DNA from: Clostridiaceae bacterium
Lineage (GTDB): Bacteria > Bacillota > Clostridia > Saccharofermentanales > DTU023
Direction of reading: 5' to 3'
DNA length: 46,192 bases
Assembly: GCA_012518795.1 (NCBI GenBank)
Contig: JAAYRL010000022.1
Location: 1-46,192 of the forward strand
The notes under the pieces are model-generated. The model worked only from the letters and a program-made list of their open reading frames with translations. It did no database searches and was not told where the DNA came from. Positions within the stretch are counted from its first letter, which is position 1; each line of letters starts with the position of its first letter. The position numbers and the translations under genes were made by a program. Below are positions 1 through 9,277 of the stretch, piece after piece.

Positions 1-17
1 ACCTTTACACTATTCAT

Positions 18-98
18 TTTTAGACGTCTTAAGACATCCAGTTTTGGATAGTCTAACTAAGTTGTGCTCCGGTGGCTAGACGCCGATAGGTTAGACGC
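18..98. repeat. Left flanking repeat of the polysaccharide locus
   Basis: This stretch contains TTTAGACG (about 18–25), TGCTCCGG (65–72) and ATAGGTTAGACGC (86–98). The same words recur in the same order and orientation at 14804–14860, on the other side of the polysaccharide cluster. Around 19–56 there is also a nested inverted repeat: TTAGAC pairs with GTCTAA and encloses ATCCA/TGGAT, next to the palindrome GTCTTAAGAC. No gene is seen in 1–219. The element could be a recombination or insertion scar, a MITE-like remnant or a structured transcript end; the sequence does not decide between them. Confidence 0.5.
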
Positions 99-219
99 TT
101 ACCATGAGGTAGCGTGGGTTCTCAAAGTAAACGATTGCTAACAAACGTTGAAATATAAGCATAATTGAGTAAAACAAACTGAGGTTTATCGGTTTTACGG
201 ATAAATGTATGTACCATAA

Positions 220-1275
220 TCACCTTGCTCCGGTTAAAATCGAATAAAGGTTGGGCGCAGTTTTTTTAAAAACTACACCAACAATACTACACCCTGCAAT
301 AACAATAATAGGGATAGCCAAGTATTCAATCAGCAACCATATTGGCTCCGTAGGCAATATCCTTAAGCATACCTTCTTTAGTGAAGATAAAGTTAATTCA
401 TGTGCGACGTATATAATAAATGTCCACTCAGACAAGTTTATAAAAATATTTCTAGATATTTTGCAATCAAAAATACATTTTGATAATCTTGCCCAATAGC
501 CTAAACTTACAAAGATAAAAAGGTTGTATGTTATAGAGTGTTCTGCGATTAATGTAATGGAGGCACACAATATATAAAAAAGCGAAATTTTCCACATAGC
601 AATACTATCTAAAACGGTTATATGTATCTGCAAGTTTACAATGCATGCTCCCAAACAAAACCATAATATAGCTTGCTTTAATGGGAAATTAATTGGTGCT
701 AATAATAACACTACTGAGCAAATTAATAAAGGTTTCGAGAATTTGCTTGCAATTTTTCCTATAAATGGAAAGCATGGGGTTATAACCATTAAATCACGCA
801 TAAACCATAATGGATAAGCATGGGGATAGGGGAGAGAGGGGCCGATTCCATACAATTCCAACCATTCAGTAACAGAGGACTGCATAATGGTTATATTGCT
901 TCCAGAAAAGAAGGGTGCAGTGAAACTCAAACTCTGAAGCAAGATAAACACAATAATCCAAAAAGAATTCCAAATCAAATACGGTATCAAAAGCGATCTT
1001 ATTTTACCAGTAATCGTTTTTTTGTAACTTCTCTGTGTCTTAAACAGCAAAATAGACGAGATTAGAAAAAACATTGGAACTGCACATTTTGCAATAACTT
1101 TCGATACTAAATTTTCTAATGAAAGTAACCACCAAGGAAGAAACAAGGTATCGGTTCCATCAGCAAAATTTACTTCCTCAACATATGAATGTATATACAC
1201 CACAAGAATAATTGAAATATATTTAAGGATATTTATTCTATGACTTTCTTCTTTGCTGAGAACATAAGTACTCAT
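220..1275 (-). CDS. Membrane acyltransferase, family 3 (surface sugar O-acyltransferase)
   Basis: The 351-residue protein consists largely of hydrophobic helices (about ten). It opens with RINILKYISIILVVYIHSY, the N-terminal signature of the acyltransferase-3/OafA family with the His of the R/K–x10–H region in helix 1. Family members acylate (often acetylate) surface polysaccharide sugars at the cytoplasmic membrane. The start codon lies about 8 bases after GAGG, read on the minus strand. The gene points away from the rest of the cluster. The donor and the sugar acceptor cannot be inferred. It is close to the usual length, so it appears intact. Confidence 0.85.
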   Translation of the reverse strand: MSTYVLSKEESHRINILKYISIILVVYIHSYVEEVNFADGTDTLFLPWWLLSLENLVSKVIAKCAVPMFFLISSILLFKTQRSYKKTITGKIRSLLIPYLIWNSFWIIVFILLQSLSFTAPFFSGSNITIMQSSVTEWLELYGIGPSLPYPHAYPLWFMRDLMVITPCFPFIGKIASKFSKPLLICSVVLLLAPINFPLKQAILWFCLGACIVNLQIHITVLDSIAMWKISLFYILCASITLIAEHSITYNLFIFVSLGYWARLSKCIFDCKISRNIFINLSEWTFIIYVAHELTLSSLKKVCLRILPTEPIWLLIEYLAIPIIVIAGCSIVGVVFKKTAPNLYSILTGAR

Positions 1276-1732
1276 AAGAACTACCTCATAAATACCAACT
1301 TATTTTGGTGTTTATTCTGAACTTAGTGTTCTTCATTATATTATTTTCTTTCTTTAACTGCAAAGTTAAATTCCAGTCTAAAGAGTTTGAACTGAAATTT
1401 AACTTTACACTCTAGCCTATATTATTTTTCATTATTTTTATCAATACCCAACTTGACAAGTGCAAGTACTGACGATAATGTTATAAAGGATAATTTTTTA
1501 TTGAGCAAAATTAGTCATAAAATATGTTATTACAGTGGTTTTAATGCAGTTATTGCAATTGGAAGTGTTGCAACTAAAAATGTAGCCATAATAATCTGGC
1601 AGGTAGAAATCCTGCTAGGTAAATTGCAGTTACAAAGAGTCTGTAATAAAATTATATAAAAGCAGAATATGCAGAATATGACAAATACATGTAAATTAAC
1701 TGATTTTGCAATAATAAAAGATAGGGTGTGTA
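1276..1732. other. Divergent intergenic region, 457 bp, with gene debris
   Basis: The spacer separates the minus-strand acyltransferase from the plus-strand glycosyltransferase and should hold both promoters. It contains a near-perfect inverted repeat (1362–1406) and a 68-codon open frame at 1453–1659 that resembles nothing recognised and has no convincing ribosome binding site. At 1658–1681 a 24-base segment encodes KAEYAEYD and closely matches 1798–1821 inside the downstream glycosyltransferase gene (KAEYAEYY). This suggests a partial duplication or the remnant of a related gene. Confidence 0.5.
1362..1406. repeat. 16-bp inverted repeat hairpin
   Basis: AAAGTTAAATTCCAGT (1362–1377) is matched by the inverted copy ACTGAAATTTAACTTT (1391–1406) with one mismatch and a 13-base loop. 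No T-run follows on either strand, so it does not read as a classical intrinsic terminator. It could be an operator for the divergent pair, a hairpin shared by the two upstream regions, or the end-to-end remnant of a small mobile element. Confidence 0.55.
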
Positions 1733-2836
1733 ATGAAAAAAAAGTGTTTGTTTTTGGTTAATACGCCATACCAGTTAATGGTGGCTATTAATTTGAGAAA
1801 AGCAGAGTATGCGGAATATTACGCAGATGCCGTCATAACAGACAATATATCAAATTATTTGGAACTGGCAAGCTCTGTTAAGAGTGTTCAAGTATTCGAA
1901 AATGTAATTCCATACAATATTAAAGAACTGTATCCTGATAAAAACAGTGTTGCATTGCTTAAAAGACTGCTGGGAGATGATAACATATTTGATACATCCT
2001 ATGATAGCTATTTGTTTGCAAATTTAGACCATGGTGCTAGTGGTGTCTATCGAATGCTTCGAAAAAGAAACAGAAAAATTAAAGCAATTATGTTTGAAGA
2101 TGGGTATGCAAGTTATTCCGGCTGGTACTCTGATTTTTTAACAATGTTTGGAAGTGTTCCAAATGATGGAAAAATTTATAAAAGGCCTATCTATAAAACA
2201 TGGTTTCGCAGATTTGTAGATAATGTATTTTGCGATGTCGAAACAATGTTTGTTTTTAATCCTTCTATTATGACATATAAGCCTAGTTTTAGTGTACAAA
2301 GAATGAATTTGATTGACGCTGGAAACAAAGAACTTGTAAATCTTTACAATGAAGTTTTTAAGTATGATCCAAGTGTGGATTCCTATGAAGAACCGATTAT
2401 ATTTTTTGAAGAATCTTATTATGCTGACGGCTACGATGTGAATGATGTTGAAATGGTTGATAAAATAGCCGATATTGTTGGAAAAGAGAATCTTTTTATT
2501 AAAACTCATCCACGTAATCCGGAAAATCGATTTAAAAAACTAGGTTATAAAACTAATAAAAATACAAGTATTCCGTGGGAAGTGATTTGTATGAACATTG
2601 ATTTAAGCAACAAAACTCTTGTTACAATCGCATCGGTGGCAGCGATTGTACCTGCAACAATGTTGGGGAAAAAGTATAAGGGTATATTGCTTATGAAGGT
2701 AATACCGGATGATTCCTGCTTGAAGAAAAATATAACAAATCTATATGAAAAGCTGTGTGCGGAGCATACGAGTTTGCATCTAGTTAATACAATTAACGAG
2801 TTGAAGGAATGTCTTACCATACCCGAACTAGAATAA
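1733..2836 (+). CDS. GT52/sialyltransferase-like glycosyltransferase
   Basis: The 367-residue protein begins CLFLVNTPYQLMVAINL, which resembles the N-terminus of GT52-type enzymes (Lst-like sialyltransferases), a GT-B fold family that takes CMP-activated acidic sugars. Further features expected of the family are FEDGYASY near residue 125, a KTHPRNP motif near residue 260, and IASVAAIVPATML towards the C-terminus. The N-terminus is not a signal peptide, so it should act in the cytosol. Because the cluster also encodes a KdsB-like CMP-sugar synthetase, a CMP-ulosonic acid is a reasonable donor; this is inference. The start follows AGGGTG. The stop codon lies exactly at the edge of the IS3-family element, so the native C-terminus may have been altered by a few residues. 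Confidence 0.7.
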   Translation: MKKKCLFLVNTPYQLMVAINLRKAEYAEYYADAVITDNISNYLELASSVKSVQVFENVIPYNIKELYPDKNSVALLKRLLGDDNIFDTSYDSYLFANLDHGASGVYRMLRKRNRKIKAIMFEDGYASYSGWYSDFLTMFGSVPNDGKIYKRPIYKTWFRRFVDNVFCDVETMFVFNPSIMTYKPSFSVQRMNLIDAGNKELVNLYNEVFKYDPSVDSYEEPIIFFEESYYADGYDVNDVEMVDKIADIVGKENLFIKTHPRNPENRFKKLGYKTNKNTSIPWEVICMNIDLSNKTLVTIASVAAIVPATMLGKKYKGILLMKVIPDDSCLKKNITNLYEKLCAEHTSLHLVNTINELKECLTIPELE

Positions 2837-2897
2837 AAAAAGAACAACTGAAACAAACGGATTTTTCTAATATAATGAATCAAAGGAGAAATCAGTT

Positions 2898-3195
2898 ATG
2901 AAACAGCAGTACAGCAAAGAATTTAAGAAAGATGCAGTAGTATAAGAAAGATGCAGTAGTATACGTACAAACTCACTCGGAGTTATCAGTAGCTCAATGT
3001 GCTAGGAATCTTGGTATTAATAAGAATACATTAAATGGTTGGCTAAGGAAATCCAGAAAAGGAGAGGAGTTTCGTGGTCAAGGTAATTATTCCTCAGATG
3101 AGGCTAAGGAAATAGCAAGGTTAAAGCGAGAATTGAAAGACGCTCAGGATGCGCTTGCGATTCTAAAAAAAACAATCAAAATAATCGGCGAGTAA
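2898..3195 (+). pseudogene. IS3 transposase orfA, disrupted
   Basis: Translation starts MKQQYSKEFKKDAVV and then meets TAA inside a 19-bp tandem duplication, AAGAAAGATGCAGTAGTAT, at 2925–2943 and 2944–2962. Skipping one copy restores an orfA-like protein: a helix-turn-helix segment (LSVAQCARNLGINKNTLNGW) followed by a leucine-zipper-like coiled coil (EIARLKRELKDAQDALAILK) and a stop at 3193–3195. The start has a good AAAGGAG site. The single recent-looking duplication is enough to silence the element. Confidence 0.85.
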
Positions 3196-3212
3196 AGAAA
3201 GAATTATTTGCT

Positions 3213-4084
3213 ATGACATATGAATATGCTAAGGAACATAAAGTTAATGTAAGTGGTATTCTATTTAATTTGGAATTATCTCGTAGTGGTTATCACAGCT
3301 ACAAGAAGCGCCTTAATTGTCCCTCTGCCGGAGCCAAAGAAAAGAAATGATCAAGCGAAGAATATTATCTATTTATTATAAATCCAGAGAAATCTATGGC
3401 GCACCCAAAATCTGTCAAGAACTTCGTAAGGAAGGTCATAAAATTTCTGTAAAAACAGTTAGTAACTACATGCGAGAAACGGGCATCAGGGCTTGTTATG
3501 TGAAGCTCTACATTGTTACGACAATTGATCCTGATTTTGACAGTAATTTGCGAAACCTATTGAGAGAAAATTACAACCCATCCTCACCTAACAGCGTCTG
3601 GTGCTCAGATATAACCTACATCCCGACAGATGAAGGGTTCTGCTATTTAAGCAGCATCATGGATTTGTATTCACGTCGGATAATTGCTTGGAGATTATCG
3701 GATACGCTAGAGGCCAGATGGGTGGTAGAGTGTGTCGAGGCAGCCAAGAAAAAGCGTCAAAGCAGTGAGGCTCTTATCCTTCATACTGATCGTGGTTCTC
3801 AGTATGTCAGTGCTACTTATTACCGGGCATTGGGTAATATAGATCCCAGCTATTCACGAAAGGCCAGCCCTTGGGAAAATGCATGCATGGAATCTTTTCA
3901 TGCCCTTATCAAAAGAGAATGGTTAAATCGGTTTAAGATTAAGACACGTGAAGATGCACGAAAATTGGTATTTGAATATATTGAAGCATTTTATAATACG
4001 ACTAGAACGCATAGTCACTGTAATTATTTATCGCCCAAGCAATACGAGGATCAGCTGGAATCGCTACAGACGAAGGTAGCATAG
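3213..4084 (+). pseudogene. IS3 transposase orfB (DDE integrase), frameshifted
   Basis: The frame entered from the orfA slippery run reads KKELFAMTYEYAKEHK and continues to about 3310. Reading must then move to a second frame (PLPEPKKRNDQAK) and, by about 3355, to a third (ILSIYYKSREIYGAPKICQ) to follow the family pattern, so there are two indels. The remainder to 4084 is a good rve-type catalytic core: WCSDITYI (first Asp), HTDRGSQY (second Asp), and MESFHALIKREW (Glu). Only the last 255 codons form one open frame, from a TTG at 3317. A functional transposase is unlikely. Confidence 0.85.
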
Positions 4085-4206
4085 ATTTCTGTTTGTTTAA
4101 CTTGTTCTTTTTCTTAACGTAGCACCATTAAAACGAGTCAGTTAATGAAGCGTTTTTGATTTTTGCAGGAAACAGATTATGATTAAGTGAAAGGAGTTGA
4201 ATAGTT

Positions 4207-5424
4207 GTGAAGAGCCAGATGTATATTGAGGCAATAAGCAAGCAGGAATATGAATCAAAGACAAGATTAGTTGCTTCCCTTAAGATAGATGGAGTTGAAA
4301 AAGAATGCTGGTTTGATTACCCTTCAGAATACAGTAGATATGTTTGCGATGAAAGAATAGATGCCTTTGCAATTGCACTAATCCCACTGGCAATGCGCAA
4401 AGGTCTTGATATAAAGAGTTCAATTCCTATTTCGGAGAAGTTGAGTTACCAGCTACGCAATTATTATATACCGATTTTATCAAAATATCAGAAGACATTT
4501 AAAAAAATCAAATTGTTGTGCCCATGCTCATCAGCGAACTATAACATGAAAGGAGCAGTTGGTACAGGGGTTTCTTGTGGAAATGATTCCTTCTATTCTA
4601 TTTTGAAACACATTGATATTAATGAAAAAGACTTTCAGCTTACCCATTTGGTAACAATGAATGTTGGATCATTTGGATATCAGGGTGGTGAGTTTTCATA
4701 TTACTGGTTTCAAAAAGAAGTAAAAAAGGCAAAAATGGTATCTAGTGAGTTAAATTTGCCTTTAATAGAAATTAATAGTAACTTAATGGAGATTTACCAA
4801 GAAAACCATAGCTTCTCCGGAACATTCCGTATGGCCGGTGCTATTCTTGGAATACAGAAATTGTTTTCCAAATATTACATTTCTGCTGGGGTTGATATTA
4901 AGAAATTTGATATTACCTCAGAAGTAAATGACGATTACGATATGTTTAATCTGCTAGTTGCCAGTAATGAATCAACAACATTTTATTCAACTGGACTAGA
5001 AGCAACTAGGTTTGAGCGAACAAAGTATATTACTCGATATACAGTAACATATGATAAACTCACGGTATGTATGTGTGGAAATGAAAATTGCGGAAAATGT
5101 GCAAAATGTATGCAAATGCTTGGAGCACTTTATGTATTAAACCAACTAAGCAATTATAAGAAATCTTTTGATGTTGATAAATTTGAGAAACATAAGATAA
5201 TGAATCTTGCAAAGTTACGATATTATGGGCTTTGGTATAAAACCCATTTTTATAAAGAAATATATTCGGTATTTAAGCAAGAACAACCATTTACATATTG
5301 GCTGTGTACAGTGATAGCTATAACCATTATATATCCAACAGAAATGATTAAGAAATTTGTTAAGAAGATTCTTCCTGAGAATGTGATAAAAAAGTTGAAG
5401 AAGATAATAAAAAAGGATGATTAA
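4207..5424 (+). CDS. PP-loop ATPase-like protein with zinc-type Cys motif (QueC-like)
   Basis: This 405-residue cytosolic protein has no assigned function. GTGVSCGNDSFYSIL near residue 118 resembles the SGGxDS P-loop of adenylating PP-loop enzymes. A CMCGNENCGKCAKCMQML motif near residue 298 resembles the zinc site that follows the PP-loop domain in QueC. A hydrophobic stretch near residue 365 is followed by a Lys-rich tail, so the C-terminus may touch the membrane. Proteins of this type occur among polysaccharide genes. PP-loop enzymes adenylate carboxylates or similar groups, so modification of an acidic sugar is possible but unproven. It starts with GTG about ten bases after AAAGGAG and overlaps the flippase gene by 8 bases. 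Confidence 0.6.
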   Translation: MKSQMYIEAISKQEYESKTRLVASLKIDGVEKECWFDYPSEYSRYVCDERIDAFAIALIPLAMRKGLDIKSSIPISEKLSYQLRNYYIPILSKYQKTFKKIKLLCPCSSANYNMKGAVGTGVSCGNDSFYSILKHIDINEKDFQLTHLVTMNVGSFGYQGGEFSYYWFQKEVKKAKMVSSELNLPLIEINSNLMEIYQENHSFSGTFRMAGAILGIQKLFSKYYISAGVDIKKFDITSEVNDDYDMFNLLVASNESTTFYSTGLEATRFERTKYITRYTVTYDKLTVCMCGNENCGKCAKCMQMLGALYVLNQLSNYKKSFDVDKFEKHKIMNLAKLRYYGLWYKTHFYKEIYSVFKQEQPFTYWLCTVIAITIIYPTEMIKKFVKKILPENVIKKLKKIIKKDD

Positions 5425-6874
5425 AAAAATTCGGAAAAAATATACCAATATGCCTTTACCTGTTAAGGCAGGAATGTGGTTTATGATTTGTAGTATTATC
5501 CCACAGGTTATAACCGTAATTATGACGACGATTTTTACAAGAATATTATCTACGAGTGATTATGGGATTTCTAGTAATTATTGGGCTTGGTATAACATAC
5601 TTAGTATTTTCATTACGCTAAATCTTAATGCCGGAGTTTACAATAATGCGATGATGAAATATGAGAAGGATCGAGATGCATATACTTCTGCAACATTAGG
5701 GCTTTCCATACTTTTGGGTATGCTTGGCTTTGCAGTGCTTATGATTTTTCGTAATCCATTGTCTCAAATTATGTCATTACCTGTTTCACTGCTTTTGTGT
5801 ATGGCGTTGCAATGTCTTCTTTACAACTCATATGGTTGTTGGGTTAGTAGAGTTAAGTATGAATACAATTATAAACATCTGATTATCATTACACTAATAG
5901 TATCGATATTATCGCCGCTGTTGTCAGTAGTATTCATATTCTTTTCAGAAAACAAGGCGGTAGGCAAGGTATGGGGTCAAAACGCTATTTACATCCTGTT
6001 GGGTGTAATATTTTATGTGTTGGCTTTTTCTAAAAATAAAAAAATATATAATAAAGAGTATTGGTCCTTTGCTCTAAAATTTAATCTTCCGCTTGTACCG
6101 CATTATTTATCTTTAATTATTTTGAATCAGTCTGACAGGGTTATGATCACATCAATGTGTGGTGCATCTGAAAACGGATTGTATAGTGTCGCATATTCGG
6201 CTGCTTCATTACTATTGATACTTAATTCTTCATTAACAATGACTTTAACACCGTGGTGTTATGATAATATGAAGAATCATAAATTTGGAGCCATGAAAAA
6301 AACAATCAATGTTATCTGTTGTATCTATGCTGGAATTGATCTTATGCTAATAATGCTTGCGCCCGAAGCGATTTCGATTCTTGCAGGAGCGAAGTATGCT
6401 GAGGCGGTATATGTAATTCCGCCATTGGCATCAAGTATGTATCTAATACTGCTGTATAATATTTATTCTATTTTTGAATTTTATTATGAGAAAACAAAGC
6501 CAGTCATGATCTGCTCTACACTTTCAGCTGGGTTGAATATTTTGCTGAATTACCTTTTTATTCCGAAATATGGATTTATTGCGGCAGCATACACTACATT
6601 GGCATGCTACCTGTTTAATAGCGTTATGCATATTTTTGTTTTAAGAGTAATTGAATCAAAGCTGGGGGGCGTAGGAGTAAGTGTTGGAGGAAGCTTTGGT
6701 ATAGGATTATTTCTTGTTTTGGCATCAATTGTAATAACATATTTGTATCCATTTCCTGAATTTAGATGGAGCATTTTTATAGTTGTATCTGTGGTTGTTA
6801 TTTTGAAAAGAGATTACTTTTTTGCATTGATAAAAATGATTCGTAATAGGAGAAAAAATGATAGGATTGATTAA
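5417..6874 (+). CDS. Wzx-type polysaccharide flippase (MOP superfamily)
   Basis: The 485-residue protein is almost entirely transmembrane helices (about 12–14). It starts with KAGMWFMICSIIPQVITVIMTTIFTRILSTSDYG, cited here only as positions 18–50 of the protein, a layout typical of RfbX/Wzx exporters: a gate helix, then FTRILSTSDYG. It should move lipid-linked oligosaccharide units across the cytoplasmic membrane. It overlaps the upstream gene by 8 bases and the downstream one by 17, indicating one transcript with coupled translation. No Wzy polymerase or initiating phosphoglycosyltransferase is in the window, so the rest of the assembly pathway lies elsewhere. Confidence 0.88.
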   Translation: MIKKIRKKYTNMPLPVKAGMWFMICSIIPQVITVIMTTIFTRILSTSDYGISSNYWAWYNILSIFITLNLNAGVYNNAMMKYEKDRDAYTSATLGLSILLGMLGFAVLMIFRNPLSQIMSLPVSLLLCMALQCLLYNSYGCWVSRVKYEYNYKHLIIITLIVSILSPLLSVVFIFFSENKAVGKVWGQNAIYILLGVIFYVLAFSKNKKIYNKEYWSFALKFNLPLVPHYLSLIILNQSDRVMITSMCGASENGLYSVAYSAASLLLILNSSLTMTLTPWCYDNMKNHKFGAMKKTINVICCIYAGIDLMLIMLAPEAISILAGAKYAEAVYVIPPLASSMYLILLYNIYSIFEFYYEKTKPVMICSTLSAGLNILLNYLFIPKYGFIAAAYTTLACYLFNSVMHIFVLRVIESKLGGVGVSVGGSFGIGLFLVLASIVITYLYPFPEFRWSIFIVVSVVVILKRDYFFALIKMIRNRRKNDRID

Positions 6875-8018
6875 TCTCCAATGGTTTGATAATCCGGGAG
6901 CGGTTTGGTTAGCATACAGTTTACAACAGACAATAAAAAAACTTGAACCAAATAAAAAAGTTGTGATTATCGACTATGCAGATGGTGGAGCAAAAACAGT
7001 GAATACTGTTTTTATAAAAAAAATATTAAACTATATAAGAAGAAGAGCAGAAAGTGCATTTTTTTATATTAAGTCGGACAATCGAAGTTTTAGACGTAAA
7101 CTTCAGAAAAGACATAATAAGTATGAAGAATTTAGGAAATATTATTTGAGTAGGACATCAAGAACTACAGAATTGGATTCGGAAGTCTTCAATATGAATT
7201 TTTCGGCATGTGTAGTGGGAAGTGATGTGGTTTGGAAACCACAAATTGCAGAAGGAATACATTCGAAGGTGTATTTTTTGCAATTTGCCGGTAACAAAAC
7301 AATAAAGATTGCATATGCAGCGAGTATTGGGACAGATGACCCTTGTGTTTTAGATAGTCTAAAAGATTTATATAAAAATCTTATATCGGATTTTAACTCA
7401 ATTTCTTTAAGAGAGCGAACTGCTGTGCACTATATAGAGCAGCTTACAGATAAAAAGGTATATCATGTTTTAGATCCTGTGTTTTTATTAGAAGCTGATT
7501 CATATATCAGTTTGCTTAAAAATATACAGAGTCCATGTCAGCAGAAATATATTTATATGTATATGCTTACATATAATGAAAATATTGTGTCCTTAGCTAT
7601 TCAGCTTGCTAAGAAAAATAATTATAAGATTGTATATGATCTCCAAACACGAGAAAACACTGTACTAAGAAAGAGATTGAAAAAATATGGAATTCCCTCA
7701 ATTGACGCAGGACCACTTGATTTTTTAGCACTGATTAACTCTGCAAGTGTTGTCCTATGTGATTCATTTCATGGTACGGCTTTTTCTATTATCCTACATA
7801 AGGATTTTTATACATTTGGATGTTACAACAGTGGAATAGACATAAGCACTAGAATGAAAGATTTGTTAGAAATGCTATCATTAGAAGAACGATATGTGAC
7901 AAACAACAACTTTATTTGTGGTAAGCCAATAGACTATAGGGAGGTTGAAAAACAATTGAGTATTCACCGAAAGGAGTCCATTAAATTTTTAAAAAATGCA
8001 CTTGATGCTGTTCTTTAA
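6858..8018 (+). CDS. Polysaccharide pyruvyltransferase family protein (CsaB/WcaK-like)
   Basis: The 386-residue protein begins MIGLINLQWFDNPGAVWLAYSLQ, cited as residues 1–23, the usual N-terminus of this family in polysaccharide clusters. It then shows VVGSDVVWKP (near residue 116), YAASIGT (near 153), ISLRERTAVHYIEQL (near 182), LDPVFLL (near 206) and CDSFHGTAFSIIL (near residue 300). These are the conserved GT-B-like motifs, and the SFHG His is a conserved active-site element. Family members usually transfer pyruvate from phosphoenolpyruvate onto a sugar as a ketal, but some are glycosyltransferase-like. It overlaps the flippase gene by 17 bases, and its own AGGAG site lies within the flippase gene. 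Confidence 0.8.
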   Translation: MIGLINLQWFDNPGAVWLAYSLQQTIKKLEPNKKVVIIDYADGGAKTVNTVFIKKILNYIRRRAESAFFYIKSDNRSFRRKLQKRHNKYEEFRKYYLSRTSRTTELDSEVFNMNFSACVVGSDVVWKPQIAEGIHSKVYFLQFAGNKTIKIAYAASIGTDDPCVLDSLKDLYKNLISDFNSISLRERTAVHYIEQLTDKKVYHVLDPVFLLEADSYISLLKNIQSPCQQKYIYMYMLTYNENIVSLAIQLAKKNNYKIVYDLQTRENTVLRKRLKKYGIPSIDAGPLDFLALINSASVVLCDSFHGTAFSIILHKDFYTFGCYNSGIDISTRMKDLLEMLSLEERYVTNNNFICGKPIDYREVEKQLSIHRKESIKFLKNALDAVL

Positions 8019-8053
8019 TTTAACGGAAATAATGCAATTGAGGTATAACGAGG

Positions 8054-9277
8054 GTGGAGAGCAATAGCATAAAAGATAATTTGTTTTGCTGTGGTTGCAG
8101 GGCTTGTGAACAAATCTGTCCTAAACATGCGATTTACATTAGTAATGATAATGAGGGGTTTCTTAAAGCAAACATAGATACTTCACAATGTATTAATTGC
8201 GGTTTGTGTAGACAGATTTGTCCTGCGGAATTAAAAAAGAACTCTTTTCCTGTAACTAGCAAGATTTTTGCTGCTGTACATAAACAAGATGCTGTAGTGC
8301 GTAGGAGTTCTTCAGGAGGCATGTTTTCTGCATTTGCTGACTATGTTCTGAAAAGGAGAGGAAGTGTTTATGGCTGCAGACTTAATGAAGACTTGAAGCC
8401 CGTTCAATATAGAATCGAAGATAAGGATGAGTTAGATGTTTTGCGTAGATCCAAATATATACAAAGTGATACACAACATACATACAGTCAGGTAAAGCAA
8501 GATTTGCTGGCGGGAATAGCTGTTTTATATGTCGGAACTCCATGTCAGATTGCAGGACTCCGCAATTTTCTCATGGAACCATACGAAAATTTATACTGTA
8601 TTGATCTCATTTGTCATGGTGTTCCTTCTGCTCAACTATTTAAACAAGCTATTGAATGGTGGTCTGCTAAACTAAAAGGCCCTGTAGATAAATATGAATT
8701 TCGACTTAAGCCGGGCTACTACTATAACTACTACTACTTCTTCTTGGAATGCTCAAAGAATAAAAAAAAGATTCAAAAACCTTATTTTTATGATCCTTAC
8801 TATGAGGCATTCTATAATTTCAAAAGTTATAATGAAATGTGTTACAAATGTCCGTATGCTTGTTTAGAAAGAGTAGGGGACATCACAGTTGGAGATTATT
8901 CGTGGGCGATAGAACACCATTCGGATTTGTGCAAGGCAAATGCAGGAAAAAGTCATGCAATTTCGTGTGTATTGGTAAATAGTGAAGCCGGAGAACGACT
9001 TTTTAATACTGTGAGTGATTCGCTGGATTTGTACAAAACAAAATTAGACTGGGTTACGGAGCGAAATAAGAATTTGCTTCGTCCAACACATCGACCTCAA
9101 GAAAGAGACAATTTTTATAATGATATAAATAAAATTGGTTATAAAAAATGGGCGAGAAAATACTTTCATTCGGAAGCGTTTTTGAAAAACATTCCTGTTG
9201 TTTCTTATGTCTTTAGGATAAAGAATAAATTAAAAAGGATAAAGAATACATTAAAAAAGAAAGGCAATAGATTATGA
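8054..9277 (+). CDS. 4Fe-4S / F420H2-dehydrogenase beta-subunit-like flavoprotein
   Basis: The N-terminus has two ferredoxin-type clusters: CGCRACEQICP (Cys13, 15, 18, 22) and CINCGLCRQICP (Cys46, 49, 52, 56). These are followed by the FrhB-like N- and C-terminal domains, with YVGTPCQIAGL near residue 158 and further Cys residues (CYKCPYAC) near residue 260. Such proteins are common in clostridial and archaeal polysaccharide clusters and probably reduce a sugar or lipid intermediate using a flavin. The name does not show that F420 is used. It starts with GTG. Its stop overlaps the next start by 4 bases (ATGA). It usually co-occurs with the pyruvyltransferase-family gene just upstream, as here. 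Confidence 0.8.
   Translation: MESNSIKDNLFCCGCRACEQICPKHAIYISNDNEGFLKANIDTSQCINCGLCRQICPAELKKNSFPVTSKIFAAVHKQDAVVRRSSSGGMFSAFADYVLKRRGSVYGCRLNEDLKPVQYRIEDKDELDVLRRSKYIQSDTQHTYSQVKQDLLAGIAVLYVGTPCQIAGLRNFLMEPYENLYCIDLICHGVPSAQLFKQAIEWWSAKLKGPVDKYEFRLKPGYYYNYYYFFLECSKNKKKIQKPYFYDPYYEAFYNFKSYNEMCYKCPYACLERVGDITVGDYSWAIEHHSDLCKANAGKSHAISCVLVNSEAGERLFNTVSDSLDLYKTKLDWVTERNKNLLRPTHRPQERDNFYNDINKIGYKKWARKYFHSEAFLKNIPVVSYVFRIKNKLKRIKNTLKKKGNRL

Larger units (their letters stand above)
2837..4112 (+). mobile_element. Degenerate IS3-family (IS150-like) insertion sequence
   Basis: The element carries a two-frame transposase with imperfect terminal inverted repeats. AAAAAGAACAA at 2837–2847, followed by AAACAAAC, is mirrored by the reverse complement at about 4091–4112. 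An A8 run near 3166–3173 is placed where IS3 elements shift frame by -1 from orfA to orfB. The copy is dead: orfA has a 19-bp tandem duplication that creates a stop and a frameshift, and orfB has two further frameshifts. A clear target-site duplication was not found. It separates the glycosyltransferase gene from the rest of the polysaccharide genes. Confidence 0.85.

Noticed and set aside
1453-1659. 68-codon ORF as a real gene
   Set aside because: No ribosome binding site, no recognised similarity, and it lies in a spacer with rearrangement traces.
2138-2883. Antisense ORFs over the glycosyltransferase gene
   Set aside because: They mirror the coding strand, lack start signals and have low-complexity translations; the same holds for other shadow frames in the window.
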